A stretch of 64,000 nt of DNA, taken from positions 114,322 to 178,321 of the forward strand of contig NZ_VTOM01000011.1 in the NCBI RefSeq assembly GCF_009765365.1, given 5' to 3'. Source of the DNA: Antarcticirhabdus aurantiaca. Lineage in GTDB: Bacteria; Pseudomonadota; Alphaproteobacteria; Rhizobiales; Rhizobiaceae. The notes beneath the pieces were generated by a model. That model made no database searches. It was given only the letters and a program-made list of their open reading frames with translations, and was not told where the DNA came from. A program made the position numbers and the translations under genes. This document shows positions 41,064 to 49,110 of this stretch, piece after piece (the first letter of the stretch is position 1; every line of letters begins with the position of its first letter).

Positions 41064-42035
41064 TCAGGCGGTCGCCTTGCAGCCGGTCAGCGGCTCGCGG
41101 GCGACGTCCCAGATCGTTTCCTGGTAGCCGCCCGAGCGCAGGCGCAGGTGCGATCCGGGCATCAGCCGGCCCACCTCGGCGGCGGCGATGCTGCGGCGGC
41201 GGAAGGCGGACAGAACCGCCTCGACGTCCTTCGGCTGCACCGACAGAAGGAAGCCGTAGCTCGGCACGGCCTGCATCCAGCGCGCGTCGCAGACCCCCTC
41301 CGGCCGCGGCACCGCGTCGAGGTCGAGCTCGACCGAGACGCCCGAGCCTTCCGACAGCATGGCCGCCGTGCCGATGAGGCCGCCCTGGCCGATGTCGCGG
41401 GCGGCGCGGCACAGCCCGGCTTCCGCGAGCTGCGGCAGGATGTCGAGATCGCCGCGCAGGCGTTCGCCGGACGCGTTCGTTGCCGCGTCCCAGTGATTGA
41501 ACGGCTCGCGGAAGCGCCCGCGCAGGTCGAAGACCGCGACGAGCCGTTCGCCGCTCCGAGCCTCGAAGCCCGACAGAAGATGGCGCGTGCGGCCGAGGAC
41601 CGAAACGGAGAGCTGGCTGCGGTCGGACTGGAGGTTGGTGTGGCCGCCGACGATCGGGACGCTGAAGGCTCCCGCCGCGTCGCGCAGGCCGCGCAGCACG
41701 GGATCGGCATGGACGTCGCTCGGCGACCAGAGGGAATCGACGACCGCGATCGCGCGGCCGCCCATCGCCGCGACGTTGGCCATGTTCGCCGCGATGCCGC
41801 ACCAGCCGGCATACCAGGGATCGCCCGCGACGAACTCGTTGGCGAAGCCTTCCGTCGAGAAGAGGAGCCAGCCGTCGTGCTCGGGAATGGCGGCGCAATC
41901 GTCGCCCACCGGCACGACGCTCTCACTCGATAGGCCGAGGCGCCGGGTGGCGACCGCGACGTCCGCCTTGGCGTAGAGGCCGCGGGTCCGACGAAGGTTG
42001 TCGGCAAAGGCTGCGAAGGCTGAATCCCCGATCAT
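41064..42035 (-). CDS. AIR-synthase-related protein (sll0787-like, PurM/SelD/ThiL fold)
   Basis: 323 residues from the ATG with a gaggga site. PurM-like N-terminal domain: V-G-D-D-C-A-A-I near residue 45 resembles the ThiL/SelD metal-ATP site, N-M-A-N-V-A-A-M-G-G near 84 is the N-D-x-x-A-M-G-type motif, and G-G-H-T-N near 130. The C-terminal domain has D-I-G-Q-G-G-L-I-G-T near 215, like the R-D-x-T-x-G-G segment of ThiL/HypE relatives. Probably an ATP-dependent synthase or kinase. Relatives of this subfamily occur in a conserved nitrilase/GNAT/radical-SAM cluster in other bacteria; that cluster is not here. Confidence 0.72.
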   Translation of the reverse strand: MIGDSAFAAFADNLRRTRGLYAKADVAVATRRLGLSSESVVPVGDDCAAIPEHDGWLLFSTEGFANEFVAGDPWYAGWCGIAANMANVAAMGGRAIAVVDSLWSPSDVHADPVLRGLRDAAGAFSVPIVGGHTNLQSDRSQLSVSVLGRTRHLLSGFEARSGERLVAVFDLRGRFREPFNHWDAATNASGERLRGDLDILPQLAEAGLCRAARDIGQGGLIGTAAMLSEGSGVSVELDLDAVPRPEGVCDARWMQAVPSYGFLLSVQPKDVEAVLSAFRRRSIAAAEVGRLMPGSHLRLRSGGYQETIWDVAREPLTGCKATA

Positions 42036-42614
42036 GCTGGCGCAAATCCCTCGAACTGGCGGCGATGCGTCCGCGTCGGCGGCGACCGCTCGCCGGAGGC
42101 GTTGCAACACGCGTGCCAGACTGCGCCCCTTGCTCGGCGCCAAGCTTGCCGGGCTATGCCCCGCCGCAGTGACCACGCCGTCTCGTGACGAATTTGCGAC
42201 AGTGCGCCGACCTCCGGCGACGGGTCGCACAAGGCTTGGGCAAGCGGCTGCCCGCTTCGTCGTCACGGAAGCGAATCGAGCCCGTCCGCTGCGCTATCGC
42301 GGGCTCGTGCATTCCATTATAGGCCAGCCTCGAGGCGAACGGCTCGACCAGTCCCATGCTCCACGTCCCGCGGATTTCCCTGGCTTTCGCTTCGCGAGCA
42401 TCGCGTCGCCGCGCGGCGACGCCGGCTTGTCCACAAGTTCGACGGGCTTCATGATCCGGTCCTGGCAACGAATGTGGGGCAGTCGCGTTCGGCTTCGGGC
42501 AGTTGTCATGCCCGCCGGGCGCGCAAAGGAACCGATCGTGACGGTTGAAGGGGATGCGACGCGGAAGAGCTCGGCCATGGCGCACGGTCGGTCTCGGCGA
42601 AGGGGGCGTCTTCC
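42036..42614. other. Intergenic spacer with no supported gene
   Basis: About 580 bp between divergent genes. Reading frames exist on both strands, but they are short, lack ribosome sites and have biased composition. A 7-bp inverted pair gagcccg (42278-42284) / cgggctc (42300-42306) could be a hairpin. Promoters for the AIR-like gene and the PAS-HWE kinase must lie here; I cannot place them. Confidence 0.5.
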
Positions 42615-44096
42615 ATGAGGTCGGCGAGCTTCCAGGCCCTGTTTCGGGCGCTGCCCAGCCCGCACATGATCGTCGACCGCGACTATCGTTTCGTGGACGC
42701 GAACCCGGCCTACGAAGCCGTGGTGATGAAGCGGCGGGAGGATCTCCTCGGGCGCAATCTCTTCGACCTGTTCCCCGGCCAGGGCGACAACGACGCCCGT
42801 TTGCGCGCCTCGATCGACCGGGTCTTCCAGAGCGGCCGGGCCGACACGCTCGCCTACATTCCCTACGCCATTCCCTTGCCGGACGAGCTCGGCGGCGGCT
42901 TCGACCAGCGCTACTGGACGGCGGTCCACACGCCGCTCCTCGACGCGGCCGGCCAGGTCGAGACCGTTCTCCAGAACACCGTCGACGTCACCGAAATCAC
43001 CATGCGCCGGGCCGGCGAAGCGCAGGCCGAGACGGATTCGATCCTGTCCAGCGAGATCGCGCTGCTTCAGCGCGCGCAGGAGGTGGAGCAGGCCTACGAG
43101 GCGACGCGGCAGGAAAGCTCGCACTTCCGCCGGCTGTTCCAGCAAGCGCCGGCCATGATCGCGGTGCTTTCGGGGCCCGACCACATCTTCACCTTCGCCA
43201 ACGACAGCTTCCTGCGCTTCTTCGGCGGTCGGTCGGTGGTCGGCCTGCCGTTGAAGGCCGCGATCCCCGAGATCGACGGACAGGGCCTCTTCGAGATGCT
43301 GGACGACGTCTACGCGCACGGCACCTCGTTCAGCGGCGAGTCGATCCGGCTGATGCTGCACCGCCGGCCGGACGCTCCGACGGAGGAGGCGTTCATGGAC
43401 TTCTCCTTCCAGCCGGTGCGCGACGCCAGCGGAGAGCCGTCCGGCGTCTTCCTCCAGGGAACCGACCGCACCGATGCGGCTCGCGCGAGCCGCACCCAGC
43501 GCGTCCTGATCGACGAGCTGAACCACCGGGTGAAGAACACGCTCGCGGCCGTTCAGGCGATCGCGCGTCAGAGCTTCCGCAACATCCGCGATCCGGAAGC
43601 GGCCCGTTACGCCTTCGAGGCCCGCATCCTCGCTTTGTCGAAGGCGCACAACCTGCTGAGCGAGCGGCACTGGGAAGCCGCCTCGCTGCACGACCTGCTT
43701 CGCCAGGAACTCGCCGAGGTGGACAAGGACCGAGTGCGGCTGGAAGGCGGAGAGGTGGAGCTGAGCGCGAAGGCGACCGTCGCGCTCGCCATGGTGTTCC
43801 ACGAGCTGACCATGAACGCATTGCGCTACGGCGCGCTGGGGCCGCGCCGCGGCTGGCTGCACATCGCCTGGGAGCGTCCGCAGGCCGGCCGGCCCTTGCG
43901 GGTCGTCTGGCGCGAGCGCATGTCCGAGCCGCCCGACCCCGGCGCGGCGCCCGGTTTCGGCATCCGGCTCATCAAGCGCATCGTCGAAGGTGAACTCGGC
44001 GGGCGTTTCGAACTTGATTTCGGCTCGGAGGGCGTCATCTGCCGGGTCGAGATCGAAGATGCCGAGGGATTGAATGCCGCAGGATCAGACCTCTGA
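42615..44096 (+). CDS. PAS-PAS HWE-family histidine kinase, soluble
   Basis: 493 residues without membrane segments, starting at an ATG with an agggg site. Two PAS domains (about 5-125 and 175-295; P-H-M-I-V-D-R-D-Y-R-F and A-P-A-M-I-A-V-L). No L-O-V photo-active N-C-R-F-L motif is present, so this is not a light sensor of the LOV type. H-box D-E-L-N-H-R-V-K-N-T-L with His304; N-box F-H-E-L-T-M-N-A-L-R-Y-G-A-L; G-box G-F-G-I-R-L. It phosphorylates a receiver, most simply the regulator encoded by the overlapping next gene. Confidence 0.92.
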   Translation: MRSASFQALFRALPSPHMIVDRDYRFVDANPAYEAVVMKRREDLLGRNLFDLFPGQGDNDARLRASIDRVFQSGRADTLAYIPYAIPLPDELGGGFDQRYWTAVHTPLLDAAGQVETVLQNTVDVTEITMRRAGEAQAETDSILSSEIALLQRAQEVEQAYEATRQESSHFRRLFQQAPAMIAVLSGPDHIFTFANDSFLRFFGGRSVVGLPLKAAIPEIDGQGLFEMLDDVYAHGTSFSGESIRLMLHRRPDAPTEEAFMDFSFQPVRDASGEPSGVFLQGTDRTDAARASRTQRVLIDELNHRVKNTLAAVQAIARQSFRNIRDPEAARYAFEARILALSKAHNLLSERHWEAASLHDLLRQELAEVDKDRVRLEGGEVELSAKATVALAMVFHELTMNALRYGALGPRRGWLHIAWERPQAGRPLRVVWRERMSEPPDPGAAPGFGIRLIKRIVEGELGGRFELDFGSEGVICRVEIEDAEGLNAAGSDL

Positions 44097-44478
44097 GATG
44101 CGCGTGGTCGTTTCGGGCATGAAGGTCTTCATCGTCGAGGACGAGAGCCTCGTCGCGATGCAGCTCGAAGACATGCTGGCCGATATCGGCTGCGAGGTGA
44201 TCGGCCTCGCCATGAAGATCGAGCGCGCCCTGGACACGATCGAGCGCCTGCCGGCCATCCAGATCGCCATCCTCGACGTCAACATCGGCGGCCACAAGGT
44301 CTATCCGGTCGCCGCGCGCCTGCGCGAGCGGGGCGTGCCGCTGGTCTTCGCGACGGGCTACGGCCGCGAAGGGGTGGAGAGCGAGTGGCAGTGCTACCCG
44401 ATCCTGCAGAAGCCCTACACCACCGAGCAGGTCGAGCTCGCCATCGAAACGGCGTCGGCCGCGGCCACCGCCGCCTGA
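44074..44478 (+). CDS. Single-domain response regulator
   Basis: 134 residues: a lone receiver domain. Acidic pocket E-D near 22-23, phospho-acceptor Asp68 in I-L-D-V-N-I, switch Thr in F-A-T-G-Y near 92, and Lys in Q-K-P-Y near 112. No output domain, so it acts by protein contact or as a phosphate sink. It overlaps the 3' end of the HWE kinase gene by 23 bp, a strong sign that the two form a pair. Start ATG follows a gaggga site; a second possible start is at M-K-V-F. Confidence 0.93.
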   Translation: MPQDQTSEMRVVVSGMKVFIVEDESLVAMQLEDMLADIGCEVIGLAMKIERALDTIERLPAIQIAILDVNIGGHKVYPVAARLRERGVPLVFATGYGREGVESEWQCYPILQKPYTTEQVELAIETASAAATAA

Positions 44479-44583
44479 TCCGATCTCGCCCGCCGGCGGA
44501 CGCGCCGGGCGACAATCCGCGCCCGGGATGCTAGCGAGGGCGCCGAACGGGCCCGTGGGGAGGCCCACCCAAGCGGAGACGGC

Positions 44584-45234
44584 ATGGACCAGTTCGTTCA
44601 AGGCATGATGGAGAACCTCGGCGCCTTCGGCATCGGGCTCCTGATGTTTCTGGAAAACATCTTTCCGCCGATCCCCTCCGAGATCATCATGCCGCTCGCC
44701 GGCTATCAGGCGGCCGTCGGCAACATGTCGATCGTGACCGTGATCATCGCCGGCACGATCGGCGCGATCCTCGGCATCATCCCCTGGTACGCGCTCGGCT
44801 ACTACGTCGGCGAGAAGCGCATCGTGCGCCTCGCGGAGAAGTACGGCCGCTGGATGACCCTGTCCCCCGAGGACGTGGTGAAGGCCGACGAGTGGTTCAG
44901 CCGCCACGGCAAGTGGGCGATCGTGGTCGGGCGCCTCGTGCCGACCGTGCGCACACTGATCTCGATCCCCGCGGGGCTGGCGCGCATCCCCTTCTGGCTC
45001 TTTCTTGGCCTGTCGGCGATCGGCACGCTCGCCTGGACGGCCGGCCTCGCCATGGCCGGCTACATGCTCGGGCAGAACTACGAGCTGGTCGACCAGTATG
45101 TCGGCCCGGTCTCCAACATCGTCGTGGCCGGCATCGTGGTGCTCTACCTCTACCGCGTGTTCACCTACAAGCCGTCGAAGAACGCCCACACGATCGACCT
45201 GAAGGCGGACGACCACGCGCGTGCCCGCGACTGA
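44584..45234 (+). CDS. DedA/SNARE-associated family membrane protein
   Basis: 216 residues. The opening has E-N-I-F-P-P-I-P-S-E near residue 22, the F-x-R-x-x-P-x-x-R-segment G-R-L-V-P-T-V-R-T near 118, and I-P-A-G near 131. Multi-pass inner-membrane protein. DedA proteins are now linked to lipid flipping (undecaprenyl phosphate or phospholipid) and envelope homeostasis. Its stop overlaps the MOSC start by 14 bp. Confidence 0.93.
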   Translation: MDQFVQGMMENLGAFGIGLLMFLENIFPPIPSEIIMPLAGYQAAVGNMSIVTVIIAGTIGAILGIIPWYALGYYVGEKRIVRLAEKYGRWMTLSPEDVVKADEWFSRHGKWAIVVGRLVPTVRTLISIPAGLARIPFWLFLGLSAIGTLAWTAGLAMAGYMLGQNYELVDQYVGPVSNIVVAGIVVLYLYRVFTYKPSKNAHTIDLKADDHARARD

Positions 45235-45841
45235 GGCGCCGAGCATCCGGCACCCGGCGCGGCGCCTGTCGGGCCGCGTCGTCGAGCTGCTGCGCACGCC
45301 GCCCGGCGCGCGGGGCTTCGAGACGGAGCCGGTGGCGGCACTCGACCTCGGCTTCTCCGGCATCCAGGGCGACCGGCACGGTGGTGAAACGCGCCGGAGC
45401 GGTGGGCGCGAGCCCTGGTATCCGCGGGGAACCGAGATCCGCAACGAGCGGCAGCTCTCGCTTCTCTCCGTCGAGGAACTCGCGGACGTGGCGCAGGCGC
45501 TGGGTCTCGACGACCTTCCCGCAGCCTGGATCGGCGGCAACCTCCTCCTCTCCGGCATCGCGCGCCTCACCTGGCTGCCGCCGCGCACGCGGCTGGTCTT
45601 CGCCGGCGGCGCGGTTCTGCGGATCGACGGCGACAACGCGCCGTGCCGCGCTTCGGGCCGCGCGATCGCCCGGCACGTGACCGACCGCCCGTCGCTCGAG
45701 TTCGACTTCGTCAAGGCCGCTCGTCATCGGCGCGGGCTCGTCGCCTGGGTGGAGAAGCCCGGCCGCATCGAGGCGGGGGAGGGCGTCGAGGCGCGCCTTC
45801 CGGAGCAGTGGATCTACGCGTCCGAACCGTCCGCGTCCTGA
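45221..45841 (+). CDS. MOSC domain-containing protein
   Basis: 206 residues from a GTG inside the end of the DedA gene. Beta-rich MOSC fold with G-D-R-H-G-G near residue 49, W-I-G-G-N-L near 103, and the conserved Cys in N-A-P-C-R near 142, the residue thought to bind the molybdenum cofactor sulphur or a substrate. Cytoplasmic; role unknown, presumably in sulphur or cofactor transfer. Its last 28 bp overlap the end of the convergent DUF2293 gene. Confidence 0.88.
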   Translation: MPATEAPSIRHPARRLSGRVVELLRTPPGARGFETEPVAALDLGFSGIQGDRHGGETRRSGGREPWYPRGTEIRNERQLSLLSVEELADVAQALGLDDLPAAWIGGNLLLSGIARLTWLPPRTRLVFAGGAVLRIDGDNAPCRASGRAIARHVTDRPSLEFDFVKAARHRRGLVAWVEKPGRIEAGEGVEARLPEQWIYASEPSAS

Positions 45842-46182
45842 TCTCCGCCGCCATCGCCGTCGTCCGCGCCCCGCTCCTCGTCCGGCGCGTCGGGATCGAG
45901 CCGCCGCGTCGCGCCCCACCGGTCGAGGACGGCGTTGATCGCATCGGCCACGAAGTAGCGGGCCGCATCCTTGTCGTAGCCCTCGTCCATCAGCTCGTCG
46001 TAGTCCGTGTGCTGGTGGCGGATGTGGGCGATCGCCGCGAGCCACAGCGCGGTGGCCGGGGGAAGGGCGCGCAGGTGCCGCGCGCCGGCCTCGGACCGGA
46101 TCGCCTCGGCGTCGATGAAGGGCGCGCGCGGGATCGTCGCCGTCAGAGCCCGGGCGATCCGCTTCTGCCGCTCGGTCGCCAT
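45814..46182 (-). CDS. DUF2293 domain protein
   Basis: 122 residues. The body (about 1-90) has the DUF2293 pattern: I-P-R-A-P-F near residue 17, H-I-R-H-Q-H-T-D-Y-D near 53 and the R-Y-F-V-A-D-A-I-N-A-V-L-D-R-W segment near 75. The tail is strongly acidic. Function unknown. Its start is adjacent to the TrmO stop, with one base shared, so the two genes are probably co-transcribed. Confidence 0.85.
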   Translation of the reverse strand: MATERQKRIARALTATIPRAPFIDAEAIRSEAGARHLRALPPATALWLAAIAHIRHQHTDYDELMDEGYDKDAARYFVADAINAVLDRWGATRRLDPDAPDEERGADDGDGGGDQDADGSDA

Positions 46183-46685
46183 CAGGCCGGCTCCTCCGGA
46201 GGCCGGTCCACCGTGTCGAACCAGGGCTTGATGTCGAGAAGCGGCGTTTCGTCGAGGACGTCGATGGCGTCGAGTTCGAGGATGCCGCGCTCCTCGTCCA
46301 CGCCCATCAGCCGCACGAGGTGGAGCCCGATGGGGTTCGGCCGCACCGGGGAGCGCAGCGCGAAGGTGCCCGTCGGCCGTTCGGCATGGCGCGGCATCTG
46401 GACGAGGAGATCGCGCCGCGCCGCGTGAAGGAAGGTCAGCAGAAAGACGAAGCGGCCCGGCGCCAGCCCGGCGAGCGCCGGCCGCCAGGGCGCGAAGACT
46501 TCCGCCCGCGCCGGTGCCCCGCCTTCGCGCGCCCGCGCCATGTTCTTCGGACAGGTGGACCGGTCGGCGTGGCTTGAGCGGATCCGGCCGATGAAGACGA
46601 GGCCCGCATCGTCTGCTTCTGGAAAGGGAGCGTCGAGCGCGATCTCGCCGGCTCGCGCCGCCCCGTGTTCCGTGTCGCCGCTCAC
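46182..46685 (-). CDS. trmO: tRNA (t6A37) methyltransferase TrmO (TsaA family)
   Basis: 167 residues. The TsaA beta-barrel signature is visible: F-I-G-R-I near 31, R-H-A-E-R near 98, F-A-L-R-S-P-V-R-P-N-P-I-G near 108, and T-P-L-L-D-I-K-P-W near 147. TrmO uses SAM to methylate N6 of the threonylcarbamoyl group at A37 of certain tRNAs. Divergent from the ArsR-methyltransferase/metF operon, another SAM-linked unit. Confidence 0.9.
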   Translation of the reverse strand: MSGDTEHGAARAGEIALDAPFPEADDAGLVFIGRIRSSHADRSTCPKNMARAREGGAPARAEVFAPWRPALAGLAPGRFVFLLTFLHAARRDLLVQMPRHAERPTGTFALRSPVRPNPIGLHLVRLMGVDEERGILELDAIDVLDETPLLDIKPWFDTVDRPPEEPA

Positions 46686-46754
46686 GCGGGGCCGCCTTCT
46701 GTGGGGCGGCGCAAAAAGCCTGCTTCGCGGCCTTGCCGCGGCGCTGATTTTGAC

Positions 46755-46770
46755 ATAAACATATCTTTAT
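46755..46770. promoter_or_regulatory. Candidate operator ahead of the ArsR-methyltransferase/metF operon
   Basis: ATAAA-catatc-TTTAT in an isolated AT-rich pocket about 20 bp upstream of the gene start. Its dyad symmetry and position fit an ArsR-family site for autoregulation and for metF control. Confidence 0.55.
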
Positions 46771-46790
46771 ATCGTTCTCGTGGTCATCCG

Positions 46791-47807
46791 ATGCTCGAAT
46801 CCCGCAAGCTCACCTTCGACGCTGCCGTCGACGTCCTCAAGGCCGTCGCCGAGCCGACGCGTCTTCGGCTCGTGGTTCTGTTCTCGCGCGGCGACCTGAC
46901 GGTGACCGATCTCGTGTCCATTCTCGGCCAGTCGCAGCCGCGCATCTCGCGCCACCTGAAGCTTCTCGTCGAGTCCGGCGTCCTGTCGCGCTATCAGGAG
47001 GGCGCCTGGGCCTATTTCCGCATCTCCGACGAGCCGATGGTGGCGAGCCTCGTTTCCGCGCTGGTCAGCCGGCTCGATCTCGCCGACCCGCAGCTGCAGC
47101 GCGACGACGAGCGGCTGCAGGCCGTGCGTGAGTCGCGCGCCCGCCGGGCAAGCGACTACTTCGCCCGCAACGCCGCGGACTGGGATGCGATCCGCTCCCT
47201 GCACGCGCCCGATCGCATCGTCGAGGCGGCCTTGGGCGAGGCTCTGGGCGGCGACCCGGTCGAGGCGCTCCTCGACATCGGAACCGGCACCGGCCGCGTC
47301 CTGGAGCTCCTCGCGCCGCGTGCCGAGCGCGCGGTCGGCATCGACGCCTCGCGCGAGATGCTGGGCATCGCCCGGGCCAAGCTCGACGCCGCCGGCATCC
47401 GCAACGCGCAGGTGCGCCTGGGAGACCTGTTCCACCTGCCGGTGGAGCGCGGCTCCTTCGACCTCGTCACGCTCCACCAGGTGCTGCACTATCTCGACGA
47501 TCCCGCCGCGGCCATCCGCGAAGCGCGCCGCGCGCTCGCGCCGGGCGGCCGGCTCGCCATCGTCGACTTCGCGCCGCATGCCCACGAATTCCTGCGCACC
47601 GATCACGCCCACCTGCGGCTCGGCTTCTCGCACGAGGCCGTCTCGTCGATCCTGTCCGATGCCGGCCTCGAAGTCGTGGCGATCCGCGACATCGTGCCGG
47701 GCGAGGGGGCGGGCGAGGGGCTGACCGTGACGATCTGGGTCGCCCGGGACGCTGCCGACGATGCGCCGGCCACCACGAATAGCGGCGCTGCCGCTCGCTC
47801 ATCCTGA
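46791..47807 (+). CDS. ArsR-family regulator fused to a SAM-dependent methyltransferase
   Basis: 338 residues. An N-terminal winged helix of ArsR type (about 8-95; E-P-T-R-L-R-L near 21, S-Q-P-R-I-S-R-H-L-K-L-L near 48) lacks an obvious metal-binding Cys motif. The C-terminal class I methyltransferase domain has L-L-D-I-G-T-G-T-G-R at about 160-169 and an A-I-V-D-F-A-P segment. The domain order and the position 20 bp before metF are conserved in alphaproteobacteria, where it is thought to sense SAM or SAH through the methyltransferase fold and to control C1/methionine metabolism. That role is inference from context. Confidence 0.9.
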   Translation: MLESRKLTFDAAVDVLKAVAEPTRLRLVVLFSRGDLTVTDLVSILGQSQPRISRHLKLLVESGVLSRYQEGAWAYFRISDEPMVASLVSALVSRLDLADPQLQRDDERLQAVRESRARRASDYFARNAADWDAIRSLHAPDRIVEAALGEALGGDPVEALLDIGTGTGRVLELLAPRAERAVGIDASREMLGIARAKLDAAGIRNAQVRLGDLFHLPVERGSFDLVTLHQVLHYLDDPAAAIREARRALAPGGRLAIVDFAPHAHEFLRTDHAHLRLGFSHEAVSSILSDAGLEVVAIRDIVPGEGAGEGLTVTIWVARDAADDAPATTNSGAAARSS

Positions 47808-47827
47808 CGGCAAGGAGTTCAGCCGCC

Positions 47828-48745
47828 ATGTCCAACGCTCCCCGCAAACCCGGCTCGGACATCAACGTGTCCTTCGAGTTCTTCCCGCCGAAGACGCCGA
47901 AGATGGAGGAAACGCTCTGGGCCTCGATCGAGCGCCTGGCGCCGCTCAAGCCCAGCTTCGTGTCCGTGACCTACGGCGCGGGCGGATCGACGCGCGAGCG
48001 CACCCACCACACCGTCAAGCGCCTGCTCGACGAGACGAGCCTGGTTCCGGCCGCGCACCTCACCTGCGTCGACGCCACCCGCGAGGAGGTGGACGCGGTG
48101 ATCCGGCAATACTGGCAGACCGGCGTCCGCCACTTCGTGGCGCTGCGCGGCGACAGCCAGGCGGGCGTCGGCGGCGCCTATACGCCCGTCGAAGGCGGCT
48201 ATCGCAACGCTGTCGAGCTGGTGGCCGGCCTCAAGGCCTTCGCCGATTTCGAGATCTCGGTCTCGGCCTATCCGGAAAAGCACCCGGAAAGCTCGGACTT
48301 CGCCACCGACATCGACCTCCTGAAGCGCAAGGTCGACAACGGCGCGACGCGCGCGATCACCCAGTTCTTCTTCGACAACGACGTTTACGAGCGCTTCGTC
48401 GAGCGCGTGCGCCGGGCCGGCATCTACGTGCCGATCGTGCCGGGCATCGTGCCGATCCACGACTTCACCAAGGTGTCGCGCTTCGCCGCAGCCTGCGGCG
48501 CCTCTGTGCCGACGTGGCTCGCCGAACGCTTCGAGGGGCTGGAAGGCGATGCGGAGACGCGCGCCCACGTCGCGGCGGCCGTCTGCGCCGAGCAGGTGCT
48601 GGACCTTCGCCGGCGCGGCATCGACGACTTCCACTTCTACACCATGAACCGGGCGGACCTCGTCTACTCGATCTGCCACATCTTGGGGCTGCGCCCGGAC
48701 CAGGAAAGCGCCGCCGCCGGCGACAAGTCCGCCGCCGCGGCCTGA
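47828..48745 (+). CDS. metF: 5,10-methylenetetrahydrofolate reductase
   Basis: 305 residues with no signal. F-E-F-F-P-P near residue 16, the F-V-S-V-T-Y-G-A-G-G near 45, H-L-T-C near 78 and A-L-R-G-D near 113 match the TIM-barrel FAD enzyme that makes 5-methyl-THF for methionine synthesis. The A-Y-P-E-K-H-P near 155 and F-F-F-D-N near 182 are also typical. Follows the ArsR-methyltransferase gene after 20 bp with a aaggag ribosome site. Confidence 0.97.
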   Translation: MSNAPRKPGSDINVSFEFFPPKTPKMEETLWASIERLAPLKPSFVSVTYGAGGSTRERTHHTVKRLLDETSLVPAAHLTCVDATREEVDAVIRQYWQTGVRHFVALRGDSQAGVGGAYTPVEGGYRNAVELVAGLKAFADFEISVSAYPEKHPESSDFATDIDLLKRKVDNGATRAITQFFFDNDVYERFVERVRRAGIYVPIVPGIVPIHDFTKVSRFAAACGASVPTWLAERFEGLEGDAETRAHVAAAVCAEQVLDLRRRGIDDFHFYTMNRADLVYSICHILGLRPDQESAAAGDKSAAAA

Positions 48746-48765
48746 CGAGCGGCGACCTGAAACGC

Positions 48766-48796
48766 AAGAAGCCGGGGCGATGAGCCCCGGCTTCTT
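48766..48796 (+). terminator. Terminator after metF
   Basis: A perfect 13-bp stem (aagaagccggggc / gccccggcttctt) with a 5-base loop, followed by a T-containing tail. Confidence 0.85.
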
Positions 48797-48855
48797 CATG
48801 TTCGGCGCCCGGCAATCCCGAGGGGATCGGAGCGCGCATCTTCTCGTGTCGCTCG

Positions 48856-48939
48856 TTAGAGCACGCCGACGACCATCGCACCGACGAAGGCAAAGGCTGC
48901 GCATACCATCAGGAGATCGAGGGATCGCGTCAGTTCCAT
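48856..48939 (-). CDS. Tiny single-pass membrane peptide (27 residues)
   Basis: An ATG with a ggag site seven bases upstream encodes a short basic/acidic head and one hydrophobic helix (about residues 8-27) ending in V-L. It ends 60 bp beyond the metF terminator on the opposite strand. Similar tiny membrane peptides exist in related genomes as unannotated or hypothetical genes, as I recall. Function unknown; it could be a regulator or a stabiliser of a membrane complex. Confidence 0.5.
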   Translation of the reverse strand: MELTRSLDLLMVCAAFAFVGAMVVGVL

Positions 48940-49110
48940 TGTCTGGCTCCAGTTGGACGGGCCGAGGTTAACCTGTCTTTCGAAAGCGTAAACCCCTCTT
49001 CGTTGCCGCAACGCGGGAGAGGCGCCGCGGGTTCGCGGCAAGCCGCTGATGACGCATTGTTTTGTGCTGAAATATTTAAAGCGCTGCCGGCTGCGGTGTT
49101 TTCGCTTGCC

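Noticed and set aside
42278..42306. gagcccg sequence resembling the IS5 end
   Set aside because: Only the first seven bases match; the rest diverges and no second end is present.
42154..42585. 143-codon minus-strand frame in the 42-kb spacer
   Set aside because: Low-complexity product, no ribosome site, no family resemblance.
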